DNA from: Malania oleifera
Lineage: Eukaryota > Streptophyta > Magnoliopsida > Santalales > Ximeniaceae
Assembly: GCF_029873635.1 (NCBI RefSeq)
Contig: NC_080423.1
Location: forward strand, 111,555,087-111,619,086
Reading direction: 5' to 3'
Length of the DNA stretch: 64,000 bases
The notes beneath the pieces were generated by a model that saw only the letters and a list, made by a program, of their open reading frames with translations, searched no databases and was not told the origin of the DNA. Positions 1 through 11,239 of this stretch are shown here, piece after piece. How positions within the stretch are numbered: the stretch's first letter is position 1; every line of letters begins with the position of its first letter. A program made the translations under genes and the position numbers.

Positions 1-3000
1 ATGATATTTTTACCTTCGATATTATGATATGCAATATTAGACGAAATTTTGGTGGCATTGAGAATATGAAATGTGATGTTTTGTGATATGAATAGGATAT
101 AAAATGTTTTTCTATAATGCTAGGGAAATATGAGAATAGTTTATGTAATATTGAAAAATGTGAAACTTTCCTTTCCTTTCCGGAATAGATATTCTATATA
201 CTATTATGAAATGGACTGAGTATTGAAACGGATGAGAAAGAAACAGGAATGATGTGAATAGTTAATGTGATAGATACTATTAGTGGATACGATATAATAC
301 TAAAATATGAGTATTAAAATGTGAATATTGCTATGGTAAATGCTTCAATGGTGAATGTTGAAATATTTTACTTACTAATAAATGTGAATACTGGAATGTG
401 AATATACAACAGTTGAATACTGCAATGAAAATGTTTATGGAATACTGAAATACTACTATGAGAATGTTAATATTGCACACGTGAATACTATAATATGAAT
501 GTTAACTGTTAATACTAAAATGTGAATATATAAACATGTGAATTACACTTTTAACTCAAAAGTAATATGAATACGGAAGAATTTGAATGATAAATGTTAA
601 ATGATTAACCCTTATGGACGATTGTTGATATTGGAGCACGGTAAACCGTTAGATTTTGCTAGTTTGTGATTTACGTGCAATCACATGGACTCGTGAAGCG
701 TGTGGCGTGATATTTCGAATGAGCCAAGTAGAAGGGTAGTTTTGCCCTTGGGTCCGAACCAAGGTTTATTATGGCAGAAACCATTCGGACTACAACACAA
801 GTAAATATGGATTGGTTTATATTTTATCTAATCAGATGTGGAAAGGGGGGTGGGGGAAAAAGTTCCAACCGTGTTACTATTCATCCATCAGGCCGGGGAG
901 TCCGCACAACCTTGACCCACAGGGGGGCAGCATGTGTGGAGAATATCCTCAACAAGGCAAGCCATGGTTTACCAACGGGATTACTAGTTGCTGAGGACAA
1001 CTCATGTCGAATGATAAATAAAATTGAAAGTGAAACGAAAGAGTGTGAGTTTAATACATAAATAATTTAATGGACGAATTAGAACTCCCTCGTCTGCTCA
1101 CTCCCTTCCCGCCTGAGTTTTATATTGAAGTAAAGGATGTGAGTTCCTGATGAGTACATTGTAGTCAAAAAACCCTAGTTCATAATCATTAAAGGTTCAA
1201 ATGATAATCAATCAAAGGGGAGCTACATGTATGGGTGTGTAATCTCCCCCTATCCTCTGGAACTTTTTCGCTCGCTGATAAACAGGTTTCCTATGAATTG
1301 AGAGTTTAAAAACCAAAGAGCCTTCACATCTTTGAAAAGCGTGTGTTGTTTATCTTATAGGATTATAAATTATAAATGCTAATTGTAATATGGTTCTATA
1401 TGTTTCTTCTCAGAGTATTATAATGAAATGAATATATGTTAGTGATATAATGAAACTCATACTAACCACACACTCTAAATAATTTAATTCCCGTCTTAAC
1501 TGAGATAGGTCTCACCCATCATTTTAAATACTATCCAGGAAACCGTAATATGCCCTGGAGCATAAGCTCCAAGATAACGGGAGTTGAGACCCCCTGTTAG
1601 ACATGGGTGAGTGTTCTTTTTTTGAGTTGGGGATGTATGTTTCCCCCTAGAAGTTTGATTGATTTTTGTGATGAGTTAGCTATGTATCTTATATGTTTTA
1701 TAGATTTTTAGTACTGAAGTGTATCTATATGTTTATAGATGTTTGTACTCTTGGTTATCTGTATTTTGGTGGTGTGTATGTAATGTATGGTCTTTCAACT
1801 TTGGTATGTACTTTATATGATAGACTAATTACCCCTATCCTTTTAAGAACCCACCCGTGAGATATCAGTAAATAAATAAGATAAGGGTAAAACCGTAATT
1901 TGAGCAAGCTTCATCTCGATGAAACTCCAGTTTCGTCGACAAAGGCTCTTCTATTAATGTTCAAACGACAAATGCAAGGTTTGATGATGAGGTAGAAAGC
2001 CGAGAAGGTTTTTGAGTAAATCCCAAAAAATCTCAGGCTTGTCACGACATGCCAATGCCAACAACAAACCAATGACCAAGCAGCAAACGCCAGCAGATTT
2101 GCCGGACTCTCCTCACCTAAGACCCAAAAAGGAAGGTTGGTCCAGGAAACGCAACGTCGACGAATTTCCTTCGCTAAAGCTTCTCAAACAGGTCGCCTAG
2201 TCAAGGATCTAAAATATCCTTTTTCTTTTGCTTCTTGTCTAAGATATTCAAATATTCTCGCTCCTCTCTCTCCTCCTCTAGAAAATCTAAGCTCCCTCTC
2301 CTCTCTCTTCCTTGATTTCGTCTCTCTTCTATTCTTCTCTTTCTTCTGATTTTCGTTCTCCGCCGTTTCGTCATTAGAATCGACGATCCACGTTATTGTG
2401 GGGATCCAGCAAAGGAATCTTTTAATGCGTTCTGTGGAAACAATCTTCGTTTTTAGTTCGTTCAGGTTTTGACCAAAAATCGAGGTAAGAGACCTTGGTT
2501 TTTCATGGCCGTTTTTCATTCATTCAAACTAGATCTTTATAGACGTAAGATTTTACGTATTAATCCGTACTGTGATTTATGGTTGGGGAACTCGGTTCTT
2601 TGTATTACGATCCGTAGAGTTTGTGTTAGATTTTTGGGGAAAGGTAAGGGGATATTCTTTTAATATATTTATCGGTTATTTTTGAAATTGGATTTTGGTA
2701 GAACTGCGGTTCAACACAATCCTGTGTATGTTTTAGCTCAACTTATACTTATTTGGGAAGTCCTAACAAATAAAATTACGAGATTTTCAAGTTACAAACC
2801 AATTTTTGGGTAAAAAGAGGGGCGTCATGTTGCATCACATTGGGTTTCGTTGGAAAATCGAGAATATTTTTTAATATATTGTGTTATGGAGATGTTGTGC
2901 CTTGACTGTTTTAAACTATTTTTGAAAATCATGGATTTTGTTATTACCAATGACGTGTGGTCATGGAATTTGTTATATGACTATTTGCATTGCGTTGTGA

Positions 3001-3515
3001 TTTGTCTGAAACGATATATAGGAAGTGTGTTCTGAATTGTTCCACGGTATGAAGAAGAGTGTCCAACTTTAATACAACTTTATATTCTGAGGGAGTGAAA
3101 TACCACCTACCAATGGCAAGAGTGTCCGGCTTTATAAGATTCACGGGTGTGAAATAATCTCCTCTTACGACTGATCACCCACTAATGGTGGTAGATCCCC
3201 CAGAATGTACGAATAACAATGCCATGGAGCTGGGGGCTACGTTACGCCAGTGTCGGGGAACGCTGTGTAATGCTGGGGCCCAAGCTTCGTGCCGAAGGTG
3301 TGACGACAACCGGGTTTACTACTTGATCATGGTCTGGTGTTGAGAGCCCTAACTGGAACTATTTTGTGGATATACTAGAAACTGAACTGTGTATGTTTTA
3401 TGTCCCTAGATAACCCTCATATACCACACAAAAACCGTCTAAAACCCCCCTACACCCTGATTTTGGCTACAGATATGTGTCCTCACGCTCCTATCGTCTT
3501 ACATATTTTCAGGGT
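1..3515 (+). mobile_element. Duplicated LTR fragments (LTR I plus chromovirus B 5' LTR), forward copy
   Basis: This stretch matches 7505-10575 almost end to end. Positions 1-1840 correspond to LTR I and 1841-3515 to the start of chromovirus B's 5' LTR, including the same I/B insertion junction (near 1840 here, 9169 there). Because the junction is shared, the copy was made after B inserted, or it is an assembly product. Against 7505-10575 it carries many 1-3 base insertions but fewer substitutions, which looks like uncorrected long-read noise. It has no intact coding sequence. GTCGAC-type palindromes occur around 1920-2170. Confidence 0.75.
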
Positions 3516-3529
3516 CCTTGCTAGACGCT

Positions 3530-5135
3530 TTGAATTGTAACTGAAAATCTCGTAATTCTGTTAGACTTCCCCAAATAAGTAGCTAACATACCAGATTGTG
3601 AACCGCAGTTCTACCAAATCCAATTTTCCAAAATAACCGATATAAACATAATCCCCTTACCTTTCCCCAAAAATCTAACACAAACTCTACGTATCTTAAC
3701 AACGACGAGTTCCCAAAACCCTATAAATACATACTATAATTAACTTACAATCTTACTCTCTACAGATCTAGTGACGGAAATGAAACTAGTCTTACCTCGA
3801 TTTTTGGGTGCACAACCTGAGACCTAACCACGAAGATCTTTCCAAACGCATAAAGATTCCTTGCTGACCCCACAATAACTTCGTATGTCGATTCCTAATG
3901 ACGAACGAGAAGAATCAGAAGAGAAGGTGGAGCGTCATTTCTTCCTAAATCTAGAGAGAGCGAGAGAGAGAATATTTTTTGATATCTTAGACAAGAAGCA
4001 TAAAAAAGAATTTATAGATCCTTTTGACTCGGCTAACCTCGTTGATAGCTTAGCGAAGGAACTTCGTCGACGTTGCGGGTGGCATTGTCGACAGCCTGGA
4101 TTTTTTGGATTTCTCAAAATCTCTCGGCCTTCTACTCATCATCAACCCTCTGCCATTTTGTCGTTGAACCTTAGAAGAGCCTTTGTCCGACGAAACGGAG
4201 TTTTCCATCGATGAAGCTTGCTCAAATTACTGTTTACCAAAGGAGAAGACAAGCTTTTCTATTTATTTATGCATATCTTCACGGTTGGGTTCCTTTACAA
4301 GATAGTGGTAATTAGTCTATCATTAAATACTACCCTACATTGAAAGACCATGCATACACACATCCAAATACAAGATACCATAGTACTAAAAAACATCTAT
4401 AAACATATAGATAATATCTAACTCAATCCCCAAAAATTCAATCACACTCTAGGGAACAATACATCCCGACTCAAAAAAACCCCTCACCCTGTCTAATCGG
4501 TATCAACTTCCCTTTATCTATCTTGAGCTCTATCTCCAGGCCTATACGGTTTTTCCTGAAGTATTTTAAATGATTGGGTGAGACCTAGCTCAGTAAGCGA
4601 ATAAATGATTTATAGTGTGTGGTAGTTGAGTTTCATTAATATCATAACTAACTATCATTTCATTGTAATGACCTTCTGAGAAACCTATACCAATTTCGCA
4701 TTTATAATCATATAATATACAACACCGCTTTCAGCTTTAATTCCTCTTTTTAAATCTCATTCATATTGAACCCCATGTTATCAGCGAAAGTTCCCGATGC
4801 TCGTGTAGATTACACACCCATACATGTACTCCCCCTGATCTGATAGTCATTTGAACCTTACCTGATTAACTCTGGTTTGACTACAATTGATACTTATCAA
4901 GGCACTCACCTTACTCAATAAACCTCAGGCGGAGAGTTCTAATCGCCTTAATTATTTATGTTATTAAACTCTCACTCTTTCTTTTCACTTTCAATTTTAT
5001 TTCCATTCATCTCGCACCCTGAGTGTCCTCAGTACTAGTACATCCTCGTTTGTAATCATGGCTGCCCTGAGGATATTCTCCCCACCATGCTTGCCCCCAT
5101 GGTCAAGGTTGTGCGTCCTGAGTGGCTGAATCTAA
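3530..5135 (-). mobile_element. Inverted copy of the I/B LTR junction
   Basis: The reverse complement of this stretch matches about 8320-9935, again crossing the I/B junction (near 4310 here). Together with 870-2800 it forms a large inverted repeat with a loop of roughly 730 bases. The LTR inverted-repeat motif appears in reverse near 4575-4600, and GTCGAC-type palindromes lie at about 4050-4215. Short ORFs here are chance frames in non-coding LTR sequence. Confidence 0.75.
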
Positions 5136-5420
5136 CCACAGGGGGCAGTATAACCCACTACCATGGAGTAAAGCATTGCGTGGAAAATTTTTCAGACAGA
5201 TATCTTGACCATGGGAGAAGCTGGGTCCGTAGAGATCTTTTTCAGGGGACCATAACCTTGACCATGGGGAAAAACATGAGTAGATATTTTCGGGGTAGTA
5301 TAACCTCAATCATGGGGTGAAACATGGCGTGATAAATATCTTCAGAGCAGCATAACCCGACCATGCGGTGAAGCAATGGCGTAGAAAGATATCTATAAGG
5401 GCAGTGTTGCTATTGATGAA
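5135..5420 (+). repeat. Minisatellite of about 55-base units with CCATGG cores
   Basis: About five units read roughly ACCTTGACCATGGGG, then a GCATGGCGTG-like block, then AGATATCTTCAGGG. A single copy of this block occurs in the LTRs at 8345-8400 and 25820-25880, so the array looks like local expansion of an LTR segment at the fold-back's edge. Confidence 0.7.
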
Positions 5421-5790
5421 ATGAAATGAAAGTGAAAAGAAAGAGCGTGAGTTTAATATTATAGATTACACAAGGCGAAGTAAACTCTCTGTCTGATGGG
5501 CTTAACGAGTAAGTGAGTGCCCTATACAGTTACATTGTTAGTCCGTACCCATTTAATCAGTAGGGTTCAAACGTAATGGATTAGAGGGGAGCTGCATGTA
5601 TGGGCATGGTGATCTCCCGCTATCCTCAGGGACCTTCGCTGATAAATATGAGTTACATGTGATTGAGATGAAAGATGTGAATAAAACTTATAAAAGCTTG
5701 TGTTTTATATCTATATGATTATGTGAATGATTGATGTATTTTCTCATATAGTATTATCACTGAAATAGTATAGGAGTTCAGTCATATAAC
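5420..5790 (+). mobile_element. LTR fragment, F/I family
   Basis: It resembles 8480-8830 and 26040-26350: GAAAGAGCGTGAGTTTAAT, then the block ending in GGTGAGTGCC (decayed), GGGGAGCTGCATGTATGGG, and the AAGCTTATAAAAGCTTG-like stretch. No ends or target duplication are visible, so it is a remnant. Confidence 0.6.
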
Positions 5791-6713
5791 AATTAGCTCA
5801 AGGGCCAAATCGTCTCCTCAAGGAATACAGTTTAGTTTCAAATTTGGTGTAATTCAAAAAAAAAAAATAAGAAAAGAAAGTTTTACTGAACACAGTTCAG
5901 ATTCACTTCCTGGGATTTTTGAGATTTTGTGATGAAATTAAAAAAAAAAAAAACAAGACATAAACTATGGACATCTCACAAACAAAATTAACGACAAGAA
6001 ACTAATAACGATAAATAGACAACGGGACAAATTAATACAATTAATATCCCTACTCAACAATCCATTCACATAATAAAATAAATGATAACAAAATTAAATG
6101 CGGAACACAATCCTATATTAAGCATTCAGACAAGAAATAATTGAAATTTCGGACAAAAACCTAAAAATGAAAACTTTATGAATCAACTTAAACATTCAAC
6201 AACAAATTCATCAATTAACTACTAACTTAAATTTAAACTTAACACAATCAAGAAACCAAATTAATTCCAACAATGATATTGAAAGCTAACTTCAAAAATA
6301 ACCCAAACAGAATTTAAGCTTCAATAATGAAAAAGAGAATAATAAAAATTCTAATAGAAACTTTAAACAAAATTGAAAGTATTAATAATCCCAACTTTAA
6401 ATTGAAGAAAAATAAAATCTTGACAATGAAAATAAATCTAACATTAAACTAAGAAAATAGAGAAGAAGAAGAAGAAGAAGAAGAAGGAGAGAGAGAGAGA
6501 GAAGATATAGAGAGAGAGAGAGAGAGAGAGATAGAGAGAGAGATAGAGATGAACAAGCCTTGGAGAAGCCTCCCTTGCTACTGTGTGTGGCGCTCCTCCC
6601 CCCCAAGCTAGAAAAGAAGACTCCCCAAAACAAAAAGAAAGATAACCCCTAAAAAAACCTAGCCTACCCTTTTTGACTCTTCAAACTTTTCTTCTTTTTT
6701 TTCCAATACCCCC
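5790..6713 (-). mobile_element. Part of Tat/Athila-like LTR J
   Basis: This AT-rich stretch has no coding sequence. Read on the minus strand it continues smoothly from 35069 across the LTR I insertion: a run of Cs ends at 6713 and another starts at 35069. It contains A-runs, a GA-rich microsatellite and a C-run near 6598. The style (long AT-rich minus-strand LTR, with a leader at 35700-35850 ending in TTATTATTGCA) suggests a Tat/Athila-type gypsy LTR. Family assignment is inference. The left end is not defined. Confidence 0.4.
6464..6548. repeat. GAA/GA microsatellite
   Basis: (GAA)n passes into (GA)n with a few TAGA interruptions. It makes low-complexity serine/leucine-rich frames on the minus strand that are not genes. 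Confidence 0.9.
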
Positions 6714-9169
6714 TATAAGAAACTACCGACAAAAATTTAATAAGTGAAGTAATACAGTAAGAGAAAAGATAAGAGAACGAAGAAAGAACAAGAAAAAGAT
6801 GAAATTTTTAAAAAGGGAGATCTACAGAAATTCGTCAACGAACCCAGCGTCTTCGTCGATGAATGTCTCGTAGATTTCGTTGATGAAGTACACCTGTCTT
6901 GTCGACAAAGAGATACCGAGAGTATGATTTCAGGACATCAGGATTCGTTGACGAATCTAGGTCTTCGTCGACGAACTCCCTTTTTGGTTTCGTCGATGAG
7001 TCCACGTGTCTCGTCGTTGAAGACACGTGGCTAGCGGTTTATAAAAGGTGGGAAACGGGTTTTTACGAGAGAAAAACATGTTTTCTCTCCTTCTCTCTCT
7101 AAAATTCAAAACCCTCACCTTCTCTTATGATTTTTGCCTCGTTAAAGCCTGGTTTGATGATCAAAAACCGCCACGAGGTTCGTGGGAAGATTCTCTACAA
7201 TTTAACTGGAGCAGATTTTCAATTTGGAGTTCTGAGGTTTCATCCCAAAACCAGGGTAAGTAGAGCATTTTAGAGTTTAAAGGTTAATTTGGAGTATATA
7301 TGGCCTAAGAAATACTAAATGAGAATTATTCTGGGATTTTGTTAATTTAGTTGGGAAAATATGAATTTCAGGGTTTCAAGTTGTGAACGCCACGAGTGTA
7401 GGGTTGGGTTTATTAGTAAGCCTCTCAGTAAGTCAGGTAAGGGGAATAAATTATAACAGTATTTTCTGAAATTACTGGTTGAATGAATATGTGAAAAGGG
7501 AAAATATGATATTTTTACCTTCGAATATTATGATATGAATATTAGACGAAATTGTGTGGCATGTGAGCAATATTGAAATGTGATGTTTTGTGATATGAAA
7601 TATGATTATAGAAATGTTTTCTATAATGAATAGGGAAATATGAGAATATGTTATGTAATATTGAAAAATGTGGAACTTTCCGGAATGAGATATATATATA
7701 TACTATTATGAGAATGGAATGAGTATTGAAATGATGAGAAAGAAACAAGAATGATGTGAATAGTGAAATGTGATATATACTATTGTGATAAGATATGAAT
7801 ACTAAAATATGAGTATGAAAATGTGAATATTGCTATGTAAATGCTGCAATGTGAATGTTGAAATATGATTACTGGAAATGTGAATATGAAAATGTGAATA
7901 TTACAGTGTGAATACTGCAATGAAAATGTTGAAATGTGAATACTGAAATACGACTATGAGAATGTGAATATTGCAACGTGAATACTATAATATGAATGTG
8001 AAATGTGAATACTAGAATGGTGAATATATAAAAATGTGGAAAATTACAATGTGAATACTGCAAATATGAATACTGGAATGTGAATGAGAAATGTGAATGA
8101 TGAACCCTGATGGACGATTGTTGATATTGAGCACGGTACCGTTGCTAGTGGTGATTACGTGCAATCACATGGACTCGTGAAGCGTGTGGCGTGATAGTCG
8201 AATGAGCCAGTGAGAAGGGTAGTTTTGCCCTTTGGGTCCGAACCAAGGTTTATGGCAGACCATTCGTACTACAAACGAGTATATGGATTGTTTATTTTGA
8301 TCTAATCAGGTAGGCCAACCGTGGTTAGATTCAGCCATCAGGCCGCACAACCTTGACCATGGGGGCAAGCATGGTGTGGAGAATATCCTCAAGGCAGCCA
8401 TGAGTTACAAACGTGGATGTACTAGTTACTGAGGACACTCATGTGCGAGATGATGAAATAAAATTGAAAGTGAAAAGAAAGAGTGTGAGTTTAATAACAT
8501 AAATAATTAAGGCGAATTAGAACTCTCCGCCTGAGGGTTTATTGAGTAAGGTGAGTGCCTTGATAAGTATCAATTGTAGTCAAACCCGAGTTAATCAGGT
8601 AAGGTTACAAATGATATCAGATCAGAGGGGAGCTACATGTATGGGTGTGTAATCTCCCCTATCCTCGGGAACTTTCGCTGATAAACATGGGTTCAATATG
8701 AATGAGATTTAAAAAGAGAATTAAAGCTTTGAAAAGCGTGTGTTGTATATCTATATGATTATAAATGCGAAATTGGTATATGTTTCTCAGAAGGTATTAT
8801 CAATGAAATGAATATATGTTATGATATAATGAAACTCATACTACCACACACTATAAATAATTTATTCCGTCTTACTGAGATAGGTCTCACCCAATCATTT
8901 AAATACTTCAGGAAACCGTAATAGGCCTGGAGATAGAGCTCCAAGATAAAGGGAAGTTGATACCCTGATTAGACAGGGTGAGTGTTTTTTTTGAGTTAGG
9001 GATGTATGTTTCCCCTAGAGTTTGATTGATTTTTGGGGATGAGTTAGATATGTATCTATATGTTTATAGATGTTTAGTACTCTGGTTATCTGTATTTTGG
9101 ATGGTGTGTATGTATGGTCTTTCACTGTTAGGTATGTATTTATATGATAGACTAATTACCCACTATCCT
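6714..9169 (+). mobile_element. LTR I, left part (host of chromovirus B)
   Basis: A probable LTR starts near 6714 (TATAAGAAAC, a decayed TGTAAGAACC-like start). In order it has: a GTCGAC palindrome array (6828-7020), a TATA box (TTTATAAAAGG near 7040), a CT-rich leader, CAGGGTAAG near 7255, an AATGTGAATA-type array (7800-8095), GGTACCGTTGC near 8135, the inverted repeat TGAGA-TAGG-TCTCA at 8876-8889, and ACTCTGGTTAT near 9080. B interrupts it, and it resumes at 34938. C-runs at both outer ends (before 6714 and after 35068) may be its target duplication. Confidence 0.65.
6828..7020 (+). promoter_or_regulatory. GTCGAC palindrome array of LTR I
   Basis: About seven copies or near copies of TTCGTCGACGAA lie directly upstream of the TATA-like TTTATAAAAGG. 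The copies are spaced about 20-35 bases apart with differing filler between them. Confidence 0.6.
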
Positions 9170-10948
9170 TGTAAGAACCCAACCCGTGAGATATGCAGTA
9201 AATAAATAAGAAAAGGGTAAAACAGTAATTTGAGCAAGCTTCATCGATGAAACTCCAGTTTCGTCGACAAAGGCTCTTCTAATGTTCAACGACAAAATGC
9301 AGAGGTTTGATGATGAGTAGAAGCCGAGAGATTTTGAGAAATCCAAAAATCTCAGGCTTGTCGACAATGCCACCGCAACGTCGACGAATTTCCTTCGCTA
9401 GCTCATCAACGAGGTTAGCCGAGTCAAAGGATCTATAAATATCTTTTTCTTTGCTTCTTGTCTAAGATATCAAAATATTCTCTCTCTCTCTCTCTCTAGA
9501 AATCGAAGCTCCACTCTCTCTCTCTTGATTTCTTCTCCGTTCGTCATTAGAATCGACGATCCGACGTTATTGTGGGGATCAGCAAAGGAATCTTTATGCG
9601 TTCTGTGGAACAGATCTTCGTTTTTAGGTCTTCAGGTTTTGACCCAAAAATCGAGGTAAGACTTGGTTTTCATTTCCGTTTCACTAGATCTGTAGAGAGT
9701 AAGATTGTAAGTAATTATCGTACTGTGATTTATAGGTTTTGGGAACTCGGTTCGTTGTTTAAGATCCGTAGAGTTTGTGTTAGATTTTTGGGGAAAGGTA
9801 AGGGGATTCTGTTTATATCGGTTATTTTTGAAATTGGATTTGGTAGAACTGCGGTTCACAATCCTGTGTATGTTTTAGCTACTTATTTGGGGAAGTCTAA
9901 CAAGTAAAATTACGAGATTTTCAAGTTACAATTTTTGGGAAAAAGGGGGCGTCAGGTTGCATCATTGGTTTCGTTGGAAAACCGAGGATATATTGTTGAA
10001 TATATTGTGTTATGGAGATGGTTGTGCCTTGACTTGTTTTAAACTATATTTTGAAAATCATGATTTTGTGATTACCAAATGAGTGTGGAATGAATTGTTA
10101 TATGAATATGCATTGAGTTGTGATTTGCTGAAACGAGATATAGGAATGTGTGTTCTGAATTGTTCCAGGTTATGAAAGAGTGTCCAACTTTATATCTGAG
10201 GGAGTGAAATACCACCTACCAATGGCAAGAGTGTCCGGCTTTATATTCAAGGGTGTGAAATATCGCCTCTTATCGACTGATCACCGAAGGGTGTAGATCC
10301 ACCAGATGTACCGATACAATGCCATGGGAGCTTGGGGCTACGCCATGTGTCGGGGACGCTGTGTAATGCGGGCCAGCTTCGTGCCGAAGGGTGTGACGAC
10401 ACCGGGTTACTTGATCATGTGTGTGTTGAGAGCTATACTGGAACTATTTTGTGGAAATACTAGAACTGAACTGTGTATGTTTTATGTCATGATAACACTC
10501 ATATACCACACACCGATATAACCTGATTTTGCCTTACAGAGATGTGTCTCACTCCTATCGTACTTACATATTTTCAGGTCCTTCGAGTAACCGGAACTAG
10601 CATCCTTGTGTGGGGAGCGTGATGGTCGATTTACTGCGTAGAGTACTTGTGTAAGTACTTGGACTATAATTGGGTTGTCGTTTTGCGTATTGCTGGCACC
10701 TTAGGTTATGTTTTGTATTATGGAGCTTAGACTTTATTTGTATAGACTCTGGTATGGTTCTATGTATGTATAGAATGAACTTTTCCGCTATGTATATGTC
10801 AAGTATGTAAATGTGTATAGGGTGTACGGGAACCCCACGAGGTTGGACCCTCATTCATTATATTATCATGTGTGTTTTGTATGATATAGGGACAAGTTAG
10901 GTTACTACATCACACCCTGGGGCCTATTGCCGGGTTTGGGGTGTGACA
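9170..10948 (+). repeat. 5' LTR of chromovirus B
   Basis: It runs from TGTAAGAACCC to GGGGTGTGACA. It contains palindromes at 9238-9425, a TATA box (CTATAAATATC near 9432), a CT run near 9480-9500, GAGGTAAG near 9652, the inverted-repeat block near 10534-10552 (decayed), and ACTCTGGTAT near 10746. Confidence 0.88.
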
Positions 10949-11239
10949 ACTTGGTATTAGAGTTAACCAGGTTGTTAGGTCTTGCAAACTTGGTTAGGCG
11001 TAGCTATGTGTACATACTAGAGTATAGGATATAAGAAATGGGTAGAATAGGTCATTGGTTCTTTTCTTGCTAGACAGGGACTCATTGGTGGTGTTTTGTG
11101 TTTTTCCTCGAATGAAAATTTCAATAAAATCACGACAAACCATTGAAGGTTTTGTGTCGGTGTGATAGGACAGACCTGGACTCGTGAGATTGGTAGTTAA
11201 CATGATTAGACATCAATGATTGTGTAAACTATATAGGAG

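Noticed and set aside
5790-6713. Organellar insertion, considered because of AT-rich sequence and A-runs
   Set aside because: No organelle gene is recognisable and the sequence continues at 35069 as an LTR-like block.
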